7,007 nucleotides of DNA from Alphaproteobacteria bacterium MarineAlpha3_Bin4 (GCA_002938045.1 PTLJ01000082.1:1-7007); one strand, 5' to 3'. Positions 1 through 5,474 are shown, counted from the first letter of the stretch. Notes: a model not told the origin generated them from the sequence alone. Numbers and translations are program-made.

Positions 1-1
1 T

Positions 2-658
2 CTCGGGCTTGCCGTGCGCAATAACATGGCGTCGCTGGCGCTGCGCCTGGGTCAACAGCTCTATCCCGACGGCGGCGGCTTCGATGGCGCCTCCTATCCT
101 ATACCCTTTTGGACGCCGTCCGATGGATTTCGGGTCGACCGTGCCCTTATATACGCGTTAATCCGCCAGGAATCGAATTTCAACCCCAAGGCCAAAAGCT
201 GGGCTGGTGCGCGCGGTTTAATGCAGTTGATGCCGAGTACAGCCGGTTTCGTCGCCCGCGACAAGACCTATCGTTGGGAAAAGCGAACCAAGCTATATAC
301 ACCGGAGATTAACCTACACCTTGGACAGAAGTACATTGAGATCCTGCTCAAGGACGAGAAGATCAAGGGTGATCTGTTCCTGATGGCGGCGGCCTGGAAT
401 GGCGGGCCCGGAAACCTCAATAAATGGCGGCGCCGGACCGACTACATGAGCGACCCGCTGTTTTTCATCGAAAGCCTGCCGAGCCGTGAAACCCGAATTT
501 TCATCGAGCGCGTGCTCTCGAATTTGTGGATCTATCGCAACCGTTTTGGTCAGCGCACCCCCTCGCTTGACGCCATTGCCGCTGGTGAATGGCCAGTGTA
601 TGTCGAACTCGGACAACAGGCTGAAGAGATGGCAGAGAGCGATGGGCCACGCAACTGA
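2..658 (+). CDS. Lytic transglycosylase, SLT domain (5' end outside window)
   Basis: This is the C-terminal part of a soluble lytic murein transglycosylase, which cleaves the MurNAc-GlcNAc bond of peptidoglycan to give 1,6-anhydro ends in the periplasm. The frame is open to the left edge, so the gene starts outside the window; the GTG at 14 is probably internal. The SLT fold is clear. The catalytic glutamate lies in ALIRQESNF (Glu codon 170-172), followed by the GARGLMQLMPSTA block (about 203-244). AAAWNGGPGN (about 386-415) is the counterpart of the usual AYNAGPG motif, with Trp and Gly replacing Tyr and Ala. A Leu/Ile-rich helix and ESLPSRETRIFIERVL follow, as in Slt70-like enzymes. The missing N-terminal part is expected to hold a signal peptide and helical repeats. 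The stop overlaps the moaB start by 17 bp, suggesting co-transcription. The family call is firm; the subfamily is less certain. Confidence 0.9.
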   Translation, partial: LGLAVRNNMASLALRLGQQLYPDGGGFDGASYPIPFWTPSDGFRVDRALIYALIRQESNFNPKAKSWAGARGLMQLMPSTAGFVARDKTYRWEKRTKLYTPEINLHLGQKYIEILLKDEKIKGDLFLMAAAWNGGPGNLNKWRRRTDYMSDPLFFIESLPSRETRIFIERVLSNLWIYRNRFGQRTPSLDAIAAGEWPVYVELGQQAEEMAESDGPRN

Positions 659-1175
659 AACTAGTTTCCTTCCAGTTAACCTCGCCGTCCTGACCGTATC
701 CGATAGCCGTACGCTCGAAAACGATCGCTCCGGCGACGCCCTCGTCCAGCGCCTGTTGGAAGCCGGACATTTTCTGGCCGATCGCGCCATTGTCACGGAT
801 GATACGGTCAAGATAGAGGCCCAGCTCCGCAAATGGATCAACGACCCGGGCATCGACGTCGTCATCGCCACCGGCGGTACGGGTGTCACTGGGCGCGACG
901 TAACGCCCGAGGCAGTGGCCGCCGTCTGTGACAAGGATATCCCAGGTTTTGGCGAGTTGTTCCGCTGGATCAGCTATCAGAAAATCAAAACTTCGACCAT
1001 CCAGTCCCGCGCCTGCGCCGGCGTCGCTGGCGGCACTTACATCTTTGCGCTACCGGGCTCACCTGGCGCGTGCAAGGACGGCTGGGACGAAATTCTGCGG
1101 GACCAACTCGATATCCGCCACAAGCCGTGCAACTTCGTCGAATTAATGCCGAGATTGCAAGAGCAGCTAGAATAG
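642..1175 (+). CDS. moaB: Molybdenum cofactor biosynthesis protein MoaB
   Basis: This is a MoaB/Mog-family protein of 177 residues, the usual length. The family binds molybdopterin, and many members adenylylate it before metal insertion in cytosolic molybdenum cofactor synthesis. Visible motifs are NLAVLTVSDSR (13-23), SGD (30-32), the cofactor-binding block TGGTGVTGRDVTPEA (77-91), DIPGFGELFR (99-108) and LPGSPGACKDGW (137-148). The ATG at 642 is chosen because MoaB proteins begin shortly before the (F)xPxNIAVLTVSD block. It overlaps the transglycosylase stop by 17 bp, and GAGAG at 635-639 is a poor, very close ribosome site, so translational coupling is likely. An in-frame ATG at 600 would add 14 residues. 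MoaB and MogA are hard to separate by sequence; length and the lack of a MoeA-like extension favour MoaB. No other Mo-cofactor gene is in the window. Confidence 0.93.
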   Translation: MGHATETSFLPVNLAVLTVSDSRTLENDRSGDALVQRLLEAGHFLADRAIVTDDTVKIEAQLRKWINDPGIDVVIATGGTGVTGRDVTPEAVAAVCDKDIPGFGELFRWISYQKIKTSTIQSRACAGVAGGTYIFALPGSPGACKDGWDEILRDQLDIRHKPCNFVELMPRLQEQLE

Positions 1176-1405
1176 TGTCGGCGGCCCGTGTCAGGTTCTC
1201 TGGACAGCGCCCTCTTCGATCTGGGCTGCGTTCTCTACTGTTGCATACACGAACACCAGCTTAATTCTTCGTCGGCGCTACCGACTTGCTGAGCGCGCGC
1301 ATCCAAGAGGGATCTTAGGTAAGCGACACCAACGGAACCTATGAGCGTGGCGATCTTGGCGCTGCGGAGAGTCACGCCGAGTTATACCAGCGACCCGGCG
1401 TCGAT
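1176..1405. other. 230-bp gap after moaB with coding-like remnants
   Basis: No intact gene is visible. Two short frames look coding-like. One is on the minus strand (1191-1277; see the cutA-like entry). The other is the + frame of the downstream hypothetical ORF, which stays open from 1265 except for a TAG at 1316-1318. No convincing terminator for the transglycosylase-moaB unit was found. The stretch looks like decayed sequence rather than a regulatory region. Confidence 0.4.
1191..1277 (-). pseudogene. Possible N-terminal remnant of a CutA-like protein
   Basis: The minus strand from 1277 to the TGA at 1193-1191 reads three Arg codons, then IKLVFVYATVENAAQIEE, then GAVQRT and stop. The pattern (I/L)VFVYATxxxAxxAxxI resembles the first strand and helix of CutA1 divalent-ion tolerance proteins. 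In those, a stretch like IGRALVEERLAAC would follow. Here a neighbouring frame reads RALSRE, which hints at a frameshift near 1210. No ATG precedes the peptide (possible GTG at 1256-1254 or 1250-1248), and a TAG lies just upstream at 1280-1278. The similarity is from memory and very short, so chance is a real alternative. Confidence 0.17.
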
Positions 1406-1660
1406 ATGAGCTATGACGATTTCTGCACCGCAACAGCCTATGCGTTCGAAACCGACGCGGCTTTATTCGACCTTACGCGCCGAGTCTCCACCAATCACGA
1501 GTTCGCAATGTTGAATAACAACTGGCATGCAGTCGAAGAGACGCTGGTCACCGACCATCCGAAGTTGGTCCACAACTTAAGCCTCTACCTCTATTTCATC
1601 AGGTGGCTCAGGGGAAGCAAGCTGAACCCGGCGGTGTTTGAGAGAGCGTTTCGCTCGTGA
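1406..1660 (+). CDS. Hypothetical protein, 84 residues (unrecognised)
   Basis: I do not recognise this protein. It is acidic at the N-terminus (MSYDDFCTATAYAFETDAAL) and has a central NNNWHAVEETL segment. Near the C-terminus is a hydrophobic, aromatic helix-like stretch (LSLYLYFIRWLRG, about residues 59-71), ending in a basic FERAFRS. There is no signal peptide, and the hydrophobic stretch is too short and charged for a clear membrane helix. No good ribosome site precedes the ATG. The frame is open without any start codon from 1319 to 1405, and that segment also reads as plausible protein (ERGDLGAAESHAELYQRPG). This suggests the ORF is the 3' part of a longer gene broken by the TAG at 1316-1318. 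It may be a genuine small gene or a decayed remnant. Confidence 0.4.
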   Translation: MSYDDFCTATAYAFETDAALFDLTRRVSTNHEFAMLNNNWHAVEETLVTDHPKLVHNLSLYLYFIRWLRGSKLNPAVFERAFRS

Positions 1661-1778
1661 GCTAAGAGCCTGGGCTAAGGGCGGTTAGGCGACCATTTTC
1701 GAAAAGAACATAGCCGGTGGCGCTGCCAAAAGTCTGCACACAACATTTCACCGCCCGCAAAGCCTTCAAACGCGAGCT

Positions 1779-2387
1779 TCAATTGCGAATATTGATCTGA
1801 GCCAATCGCCAGTGCTCGAGCGCTTCCACGTCGTCGATGTCGATCAGCTCGTCAAGCATTGCCGTCGTTGCCGCTGCTGGAAGATTGGCGATGGTGTCGT
1901 CGAACGCGTGTTCTGTCGACCACCGTACGCCAGCGAAGATCTCAAGTATGCGAGGGCGGCGCCGGAGCCCGACTAACCAGTAGCCGCCGTCAGCGCTTGG
2001 GCCAAACACGGTGTCGCACTCGCCGAGCGCCCGGAACGCCTGCTCCACGTGTGCTGGCGCAAGGTCTGGCGCGTCGACACCGATGATGACAACCGGACCC
2101 GGCGGCAGGACGGCCATCACACGCGCCATCCTGTCGCCCAGATTGCCAGGCCCTTGACGGATTATCCGGCTTGCGCTGGGCCACGGGAACCGGCCCGTGG
2201 CCGCTGCGTCTGGCGTCACTGCAAGCCAACTCCGCCAGCGCCTATCGGTGAGCAGGGGTCTTAGTACACGCGATGCCGTCCTACGATAGAAAATCCAGGC
2301 GGCGCCTGTGCCAATACCGGCGGCGAGCCGAGTCTTGACCGTGCCGAGACGCGGCGCGCGGACGAAAGCGACTAGATGACGCTCCAT
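1779..2387 (-). CDS. TIGR04282-type glycosyltransferase (DUF2064)
   Basis: This is a roughly 202-residue protein of the TIGR04282/DUF2064 family (COG3222), a nucleotidyltransferase/glycosyltransferase-A fold group of unproven substrate. Family landmarks are present: FVRAPRLGTVKTRLA (8-22), the nucleotide-binding-type N-terminal loop; QGPGNLGDRM (78-87); GVDAPDL (103-109), where most relatives have GSDxPDL; and GPSADGGYWLVGL (129-141), a likely metal/substrate loop. RWSTEHAFDDT follows near the C-terminus. The ATG at 2387 is preferred because it puts the conserved strand close to the N-terminus and lies 7 bp after the upstream gene's stop. A GTG two codons earlier and an ATG at 2420 (26-bp overlap) are alternatives. 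It is probably co-transcribed with the TIGR04283 gene. The family was named for co-occurrence with radical SAM/selenodomain genes; its actual sugar donor and acceptor are unknown. Confidence 0.87.
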   Translation of the reverse strand: MERHLVAFVRAPRLGTVKTRLAAGIGTGAAWIFYRRTASRVLRPLLTDRRWRSWLAVTPDAAATGRFPWPSASRIIRQGPGNLGDRMARVMAVLPPGPVVIIGVDAPDLAPAHVEQAFRALGECDTVFGPSADGGYWLVGLRRRPRILEIFAGVRWSTEHAFDDTIANLPAAATTAMLDELIDIDDVEALEHWRLAQINIRN

Positions 2388-2394
2388 GGTCACT

Positions 2395-3072
2395 CTACCG
2401 CCATCGGTAGATGCGCTCAATGACGGCGGGCGGCAGGCCGAGAAAATAGAGCCCGAGGCAGAACAGATTGAGGACCGGGCGCACTAGGTAGCCTTCCCGC
2501 CGGTAACGCGCTGCCGAGGTTACGGCGATGGTCGACAGCGGAATCAGGCGGGAGCGTCCGATGCGCCGCACCAGCTCTACATCCTCCATCAGCGGGATCT
2601 CCTTGAAGCCGCCGAGATGGTCGTAGAAGGTGCGGCTGATCAGCAGGGCTTGGTCGCCATAAGGAAGGCCGAAGGTTCGGCATCGCCAGTTGACGAGCCG
2701 TTCAAGTCGCTTGGCTGCGGGCGCGGGATCGTCGAGGGCGAAGACGAAATAGCCAGCCCGATAGGCGTTGCCGGGGTGAGCTATGAAACGCTTGATGACC
2801 ACTGCCCAACTATCCCCCGGTCGAGTGTCGGCATGCAGGAACAGCAGCCACGAGCCGACTGCCGCCTCGGCGCCGGCCGCAAGCTGGCCGCCTCGGCCGG
2901 GCGGCGCGGTGACGACGCGCGCGCCACTAACACGTGCGATGTTGCGAGTGACGTCTGATGAACCACCGTCAGCAACGATGATTTCTATCGGCAGGTCAAC
3001 CTCGGCGACGCGGCACAGAACCGATCGCAGCTCGCCATCGGCATCAAGGGTGGGGATGACTATACTGAGCAC
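2395..3072 (-). CDS. TIGR04283-type family 2 glycosyltransferase
   Basis: This is a 225-residue GT-A fold glycosyltransferase of family 2, matching the TIGR04283 subgroup. Motifs in order are SIVIPTLDADGEL (3-15), EIIVADGGSSD (30-40) for nucleotide-sugar binding, PPGRGGQLAAGA (57-68), and LLFLHADT (76-83), which stands in the place of the DXD metal motif. GLPYGDQALLI (135-145) and LMEDVELVRRI (161-171), with the likely catalytic Glu-Asp, follow. The C-terminus has a hydrophobic segment (about 202-217, LNLFCLGLYFLGLP) that could anchor it to the inner membrane. The GTG start at 3072 has a good ribosome site, GAGGGA at 3087-3082, 9 nt away. It is the first gene of a two-gene minus-strand unit with the TIGR04282 transferase. 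The product is unknown; a lipid- or small-molecule-linked sugar is possible. Confidence 0.9.
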   Translation of the reverse strand: MLSIVIPTLDADGELRSVLCRVAEVDLPIEIIVADGGSSDVTRNIARVSGARVVTAPPGRGGQLAAGAEAAVGSWLLFLHADTRPGDSWAVVIKRFIAHPGNAYRAGYFVFALDDPAPAAKRLERLVNWRCRTFGLPYGDQALLISRTFYDHLGGFKEIPLMEDVELVRRIGRSRLIPLSTIAVTSAARYRREGYLVRPVLNLFCLGLYFLGLPPAVIERIYRWR

Positions 3073-3081
3073 GGCCCGGGA

Positions 3082-3087
3082 TCCCTC
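3082..3087 (-). promoter_or_regulatory. Ribosome binding site of the TIGR04283 gene
   Basis: The minus strand reads GAGGGA, 9 nt before the GTG at 3072. It is one of the better ribosome sites in the window and supports the GTG start. Confidence 0.55.
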
Positions 3088-3134
3088 GTTCGTCCACAGG
3101 CCCTCTCAATAGCATATTCAGCGTCGTTGGTAAG

Positions 3135-3183
3135 GGGGGTTGCGGCTGGCCGCCTGGCACCCGACCGGGTAAGTAAAACCCCC
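3135..3183. other. Potential three-way RNA/DNA structure
   Basis: An outer 7-bp stem GGGGGTT (3135-3141) / AACCCCC (3177-3183) encloses two perfect short dyads. These are GCGGC/GCCGC (3142-3146/3149-3153) and ACCCG/CGGGT (3159-3163/3166-3170). With 4-nt loops each inner stem keeps 4 bp, giving a clover-like three-way junction. It lies 60-110 bp upstream of the TIGR04283 start, so it could be in that gene's leader, or in a + strand RNA. I cannot match it to a named RNA family, and folding by hand does not prove it forms. Confidence 0.3.
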
Positions 3184-3242
3184 GACCCATAAAATGAGGA
3201 GAGGGAGTAAACGAGGGCGTGGAGTGACCTGATCCGGTCAGC

Positions 3243-3329
3243 ATGTCCGAGAAACCGTTAGGCGAGCCGCTCAAGCCCGGCGTCGGACCGATAGGTCCGG
3301 TGGAAAATTGTTGGAAGCGCTTGAGCTAA
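3243..3329 (+). CDS. Possible small ORF, 28 residues, Pro/Gly-rich with Cys-Trp near the end
   Basis: The ATG at 3243 opens a 28-codon frame ending in TAA at 3327-3329. It reads MSEKPLGEPLKPG, then VGPIGPVENCWK, then RLS. It is rich in Pro and Gly, has a single Cys-Trp pair close to the C-terminus, and codon third positions are mostly G or C as in the neighbouring genes. There is no ribosome site at normal distance (GGAG at 3221-3224 is too far). A hairpin at 3335-3354 follows the stop. It lies between two transferases and a radical SAM gene. A peptide substrate is conceivable but pure inference; the same bases also form strong inverted repeats and may function as structure instead. Confidence 0.25.
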   Translation: MSEKPLGEPLKPGVGPIGPVENCWKRLS

Positions 3330-3330
3330 C
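3257..3330. repeat. Nested inverted repeat (8-bp stem enclosing a 6-bp hairpin)
   Basis: GCTCAAGC (3269-3276) is perfectly complementary to GCTTGAGC (3319-3326). The helix can continue, after an 8-nt one-sided bulge, with GTTA (3257-3260) against TAAC (3327-3330). Inside is CGGACC-GATA-GGTCCG (3284-3299), a perfect 6-bp hairpin with a 4-nt loop. The arrangement suits a structured RNA on either strand. It coincides almost exactly with the possible 28-codon ORF. Confidence 0.45.
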
Positions 3331-3334
3331 CATC

Positions 3335-3367
3335 AAGACTGACTTTGGGGTCTTCGTTTGCTGTTCA
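3335..3367 (+). terminator. Weak terminator-like hairpin
   Basis: AAGAC (3335-3339) pairs with GTCTT (3350-3354) across a 10-nt loop and is followed by a moderately T-rich stretch (CGTTTGCTGTTC). The stem is short and the T tract is interrupted, so this is at best a weak intrinsic terminator. Its position five bases after the stop of the 28-codon ORF is suggestive. Confidence 0.2.
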
Positions 3368-3490
3368 AAACAAATCCCTAATTTTCCCAAGCACGCCGCC
3401 TTCTAAAAAGGTCTGCTGGTGGGAACAGCCACCGATCGGGCGAATGACGTCTAGACACGGCCATCGGGATATATGTTCTTGATGTGTTCT

Positions 3491-3503
3491 TATACAGCGT
3501 ATA
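3491..3503. promoter_or_regulatory. AT-rich inverted repeat before the radical SAM gene
   Basis: TATAC-AGC-GTATA is a perfect 5-bp dyad with a 3-nt centre, ending 9 bp before the ATG at 3513. It could be an operator or overlap a -10 element (TATACA at 3491 or TATAGC at 3500). No matching -35 at 17 bp is evident, so no promoter is called. Confidence 0.2.
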
Positions 3504-3512
3504 GCATGGCGC

Positions 3513-4601
3513 ATGGTTGATCTTGTCCCCGACCAACCGCGCAAGGGGCGCGGCGCCATCAGCAACGCCAGCAGTCGATACGAGAGCCTTACACGTCACG
3601 CCATCGATGATGGTTGGAACCTGCCGGACGACGACCTTCCGCCGATCCGTACGCTGGTGACGGCAGAAAGGCCAAAGACCATCATCGCTCGCAACGCGTC
3701 GCCGGACGTGCCTTTCGACCGCTCGATCAATCCCTACCGCGGCTGCGAGCACGGTTGTATTTATTGCTTCGCGCGGCCGAGCCACGCGCATCACGGCCTG
3801 TCACCGGGCCTCGACTTCGAGAGCCGTCTGTTCTACAAGCGCGATGCGGCGGCGTTGCTGGAGGCGGAGTTCCGCAAACCCTCCTACCGCTGCCGTATGA
3901 TACAACTCGGCGCCAACACGGATCCCTACCAGCCGATCGAACGCAACCTCGGAATAACGCGGCAGATCCTCGACGTACTCTCGCGCTTCAACCACCCAGT
4001 CGGTATTACCACCAAATCGTCGTTGGTGACACGCGATATAGACATTCTGGCGCCAATGGCTGAGCACCGCCTAGCCTTCGTCGGCATATCACTCACCACC
4101 CTGGAGCGGGGACTAGCGCGAAGGCTCGAGCCACGCGCTCCGACGCCGGTACAACGCCTTAGGGCGATGGAGAAGTTGGCCGCGGCCGGCATTCCAATCA
4201 TCGTCATGGCGGCACCAATAATTCCGGGCCTCAACGACCACGAATTGGAGCGCATCCTGGAAGCCGCCGCAGAAGTTGGCGCCAGCGCCGCTAATTTCCT
4301 GCTGCTGCGCCTACCGTTGGAAATCAAGAAGCTGTTCACCGAGTGGCTCGCGGCGCATGCGCCCGATCGCGCCGAGCACATCCTCACCTTGATCCGTCAA
4401 TGCCGCGATGGCAAACTCAACCAGAGTCAATGGGGAACGCGCATGCGTGGCACAGGCGAATATGCGGAACTGATCTCCCAGCGCTTCCGGCTCGCCTGCA
4501 AGCGCAACCGCCTTGCTGAAACCCGGCCGACAGAGTTTCGGTTCAGCACAGCGCTGTTCTGTCCACCACCAAGGTCCGGCGACCAGTTGGGCCTGTTTTA
4601 G
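3513..4601 (+). CDS. PA0069 family radical SAM protein
   Basis: This is a 362-residue radical S-adenosylmethionine protein of the PA0069 group (SplB-related, COG1533), normal in length. The N-terminal signature RKGRGAISNASSRYE (10-24) is typical of the group. The 4Fe-4S site is SINPYRGCEHGCIYC (71-85), a CxxxCxxC with Cys78, Cys82 and Cys85. Later blocks are QLGANTDPYQPIE, the TTKSSLVTRDIDIL strand, SLTTLERGLARRLEPRAPTP (the segment also conserved in spore photoproduct lyase relatives) and PIIPGLND. The C-terminus ends in a basic tail and GDQLGLF. The reaction catalysed by this family is not known. It is cytosolic, with no signal or membrane segment. The ATG at 3513 is the only start before the conserved region, since the frame meets a TGA at 3480-3482. 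It lacks a recognisable ribosome site. It runs in the same direction as rnhB and ccrM, but a 195-bp gap separates it from rnhB. Confidence 0.93.
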   Translation: MVDLVPDQPRKGRGAISNASSRYESLTRHAIDDGWNLPDDDLPPIRTLVTAERPKTIIARNASPDVPFDRSINPYRGCEHGCIYCFARPSHAHHGLSPGLDFESRLFYKRDAAALLEAEFRKPSYRCRMIQLGANTDPYQPIERNLGITRQILDVLSRFNHPVGITTKSSLVTRDIDILAPMAEHRLAFVGISLTTLERGLARRLEPRAPTPVQRLRAMEKLAAAGIPIIVMAAPIIPGLNDHELERILEAAAEVGASAANFLLLRLPLEIKKLFTEWLAAHAPDRAEHILTLIRQCRDGKLNQSQWGTRMRGTGEYAELISQRFRLACKRNRLAETRPTEFRFSTALFCPPPRSGDQLGLF

Positions 4602-4610
4602 CGCAGTCGC

Positions 4611-4622
4611 GAACGTACGTTC
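4611..4622. repeat. Perfect 12-bp palindrome GAACGTACGTTC
   Basis: GAACGTACGTTC is an exact palindrome starting 9 bp after the radical SAM stop. A second palindrome, GCGGCCGC, follows at 4625-4632. There is no T tract, so intrinsic termination is unlikely; a protein-binding dyad is possible. Confidence 0.4.
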
Positions 4623-4654
4623 CCGCGGCCGCTGGCCCATGATAGGCTTGTGCG

Positions 4655-4804
4655 ATGGAAGTGGCTGTCCATTCCAACCTCACCGGTATCGCTGTCGTTG
4701 CCCTCAGCGTCCGCGGCGGTGGTTTGTTGATAGATGTACTAACACTGGCGGTGAACGAGAGCGCGACACGTGCGAAACAGCCGCGACGCAATAAGGATGC
4801 CTGA
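4655..4804 (+). CDS. Possible small ORF overlapping the rnhB start, 49 residues
   Basis: The ATG at 4655 opens a 49-codon frame whose TGA (4802-4804) overlaps the rnhB ATG (4797) by 8 bp. It starts MEVAVHSNLTGIAVVALSV, followed by RGGGLLIDVLTLAVNE and a basic tail (KQPRRNKDA). The middle is hydrophobic but interrupted by RGGG. AGG lies 8 nt before the ATG. The overlap geometry would suit translational coupling to rnhB, whose own ribosome site is poorly placed. I recognise no family. It may also be a chance open frame filling the gap. Confidence 0.22.
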   Translation: MEVAVHSNLTGIAVVALSVRGGGLLIDVLTLAVNESATRAKQPRRNKDA

Positions 4805-5423
4805 TCTGTCGCTGGAAACGGCGGCGCGAGGCGCCGGCCACAGCGTGATCGCCGGGCTCGACGAGGCTGGGCGGGGGCCTTGGGCTGGGCCGGTGGTGGC
4901 TGGCGCCGCGGTCCTTGATCTGATGCGCCTATCCCCAGCGCTCAGGGACGGCCTTGACGACTCCAAGAGACTTAAGGCCGCCGCGCGAGAGGACCTGTTC
5001 AAACGGCTCAGGGGAGAAGCGCGGATCGGAGTCGGTCGGGCTGAGGTCCCCGAGATCGACGCCCACAACATCCTGCAGGCGACGCTGCTAGCCATGGCCC
5101 GCGCCGTCGCCCAAATTGGCGTCACGCCGGACATAGTGCTGGTCGACGGCAACCGAGAACCTCCGCTTACCTGTTCGGTCCAATGTATTGTCGGTGGCGA
5201 CGGGCGAAGCCTTTCGATTGCCGCTGCCTCGGTTGTCGCCAAGGTCAGCCGCGACCGCATCATGGCCGAACTGGCAGTGGAGTATCCAGGCTACGGCTGG
5301 GAGCGCAACGCCGGCTACGGGACGGCTGAGCACCGCACCGCCTTGGAATGCCTCGGCGTGACACCGGAACACCGTCGGAGCTACAAGCCGGTCATCAAGA
5401 TATTGAGTCGTGCCCAGGCATAG
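4797..5423 (+). CDS. rnhB: Ribonuclease HII
   Basis: RNase HII cleaves RNA in RNA-DNA hybrids and nicks 5' of single ribonucleotides embedded in DNA, starting ribonucleotide excision repair in the cytosol. The 208-residue length is normal. The four acidic catalytic residues can be placed by comparison with E. coli RnhB: Asp22 and Glu23 in GLDEAGRGPWAGPV (20-33), Asp117 in VLVDGNREP, and Asp135 in GGDGRSLSI, with the same 18-residue spacing. DDSKRL (54-59), the GRAEVPEIDAHNI block (80-92) and SIAAASVVAKVSRDR (140-154) are also conserved. The ATG at 4797 is chosen because alphaproteobacterial RnhB proteins start MPDxxLE. AAGG directly abuts it, an unusually short spacing. A GTG at 4770 would add nine residues. 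ccrM follows after 88 bp containing its own candidate promoter; the last GANTC-cluster member on the left (5405) lies inside this gene. Confidence 0.95.
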   Translation: MPDLSLETAARGAGHSVIAGLDEAGRGPWAGPVVAGAAVLDLMRLSPALRDGLDDSKRLKAAAREDLFKRLRGEARIGVGRAEVPEIDAHNILQATLLAMARAVAQIGVTPDIVLVDGNREPPLTCSVQCIVGGDGRSLSIAAASVVAKVSRDRIMAELAVEYPGYGWERNAGYGTAEHRTALECLGVTPEHRRSYKPVIKILSRAQA

Positions 5424-5445
5424 GCCCGATATCTAGGTGACAGGA

Positions 5446-5474
5446 TTCCTATAAGCCTTTGAATCCATTATACT
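5446..5474 (+). promoter_or_regulatory. Candidate sigma-70-type ccrM promoter
   Basis: A good -10, TATACT (5469-5474), lies 17 bp from a weak -35, TTCCTA (5446-5451). Transcription would start near 5481, giving a leader of about 30 nt. The GATTC site overlaps the -35 and the GAATC site sits in the spacer, 3 bp before the -10. GANTC in or near the core promoter is the arrangement described for GcrA-dependent, methylation-sensitive promoters. The -35 matches only 3 of 6 consensus bases, consistent with an activator-dependent promoter. Confidence 0.45.

Larger units (their letters stand above)
3073..3512. other. 440-bp divergent intergenic region rich in inverted repeats
   Basis: The region separates the GTG of the minus-strand glycosyltransferase pair from the ATG of the radical SAM gene, so it must hold at least two outward promoters. 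I could not pick a convincing -35/-10 pair for either. It contains a run of inverted repeats: 3135-3183, 3225-3240 (TGACC/GGTCA), 3257-3330, 3335-3354, 3418-3433 (GGTGG/CCACC) and 3491-3503. A 28-codon ORF lies at 3243-3329. GC-rich DNA produces short dyads by chance, but the 8-bp stem at 3269/3319 and the nested arrangement are above what I would expect. No tRNA, SRP RNA or RNase P signature was found. Confidence 0.5.

Noticed and set aside
486..641. Extended start of moaB upstream to 486 or 600
   Set aside because: The added residues overlap the transglycosylase C-terminus and do not resemble MoaB N-termini; the ATG at 642 gives the normal family length.
314..934. Long minus-strand open frame opposite the transglycosylase and moaB
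   Set aside because: It is antisense to two clear protein families, has no family motif, and its composition (Ser/Arg/Pro-rich) is that of a GC-rich shadow frame.
1661..1778. Bidirectional terminator between the convergent hypothetical ORF and the TIGR04282 gene
   Set aside because: Only very short dyads (such as AGCC/GGCT with a 2-nt gap) and no T tract on either strand were found.
3506..3520. Four-codon ORF (MAHG stop) overlapping the radical SAM start
   Set aside because: It is too short, has no ribosome site, and is likely a chance ATG 7 bp before the real start.
3926..4387. Minus-strand 153-codon frame opposite the radical SAM gene
   Set aside because: It lies within the well-supported radical SAM coding region and has typical antisense composition (Arg, Ser, Ala) with no recognisable motif.
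4739..5263. Minus-strand 174-codon frame opposite rnhB
   Set aside because: Shadow of RNase HII, whose catalytic motifs are all intact on the + strand; the antisense frame shows no family features.
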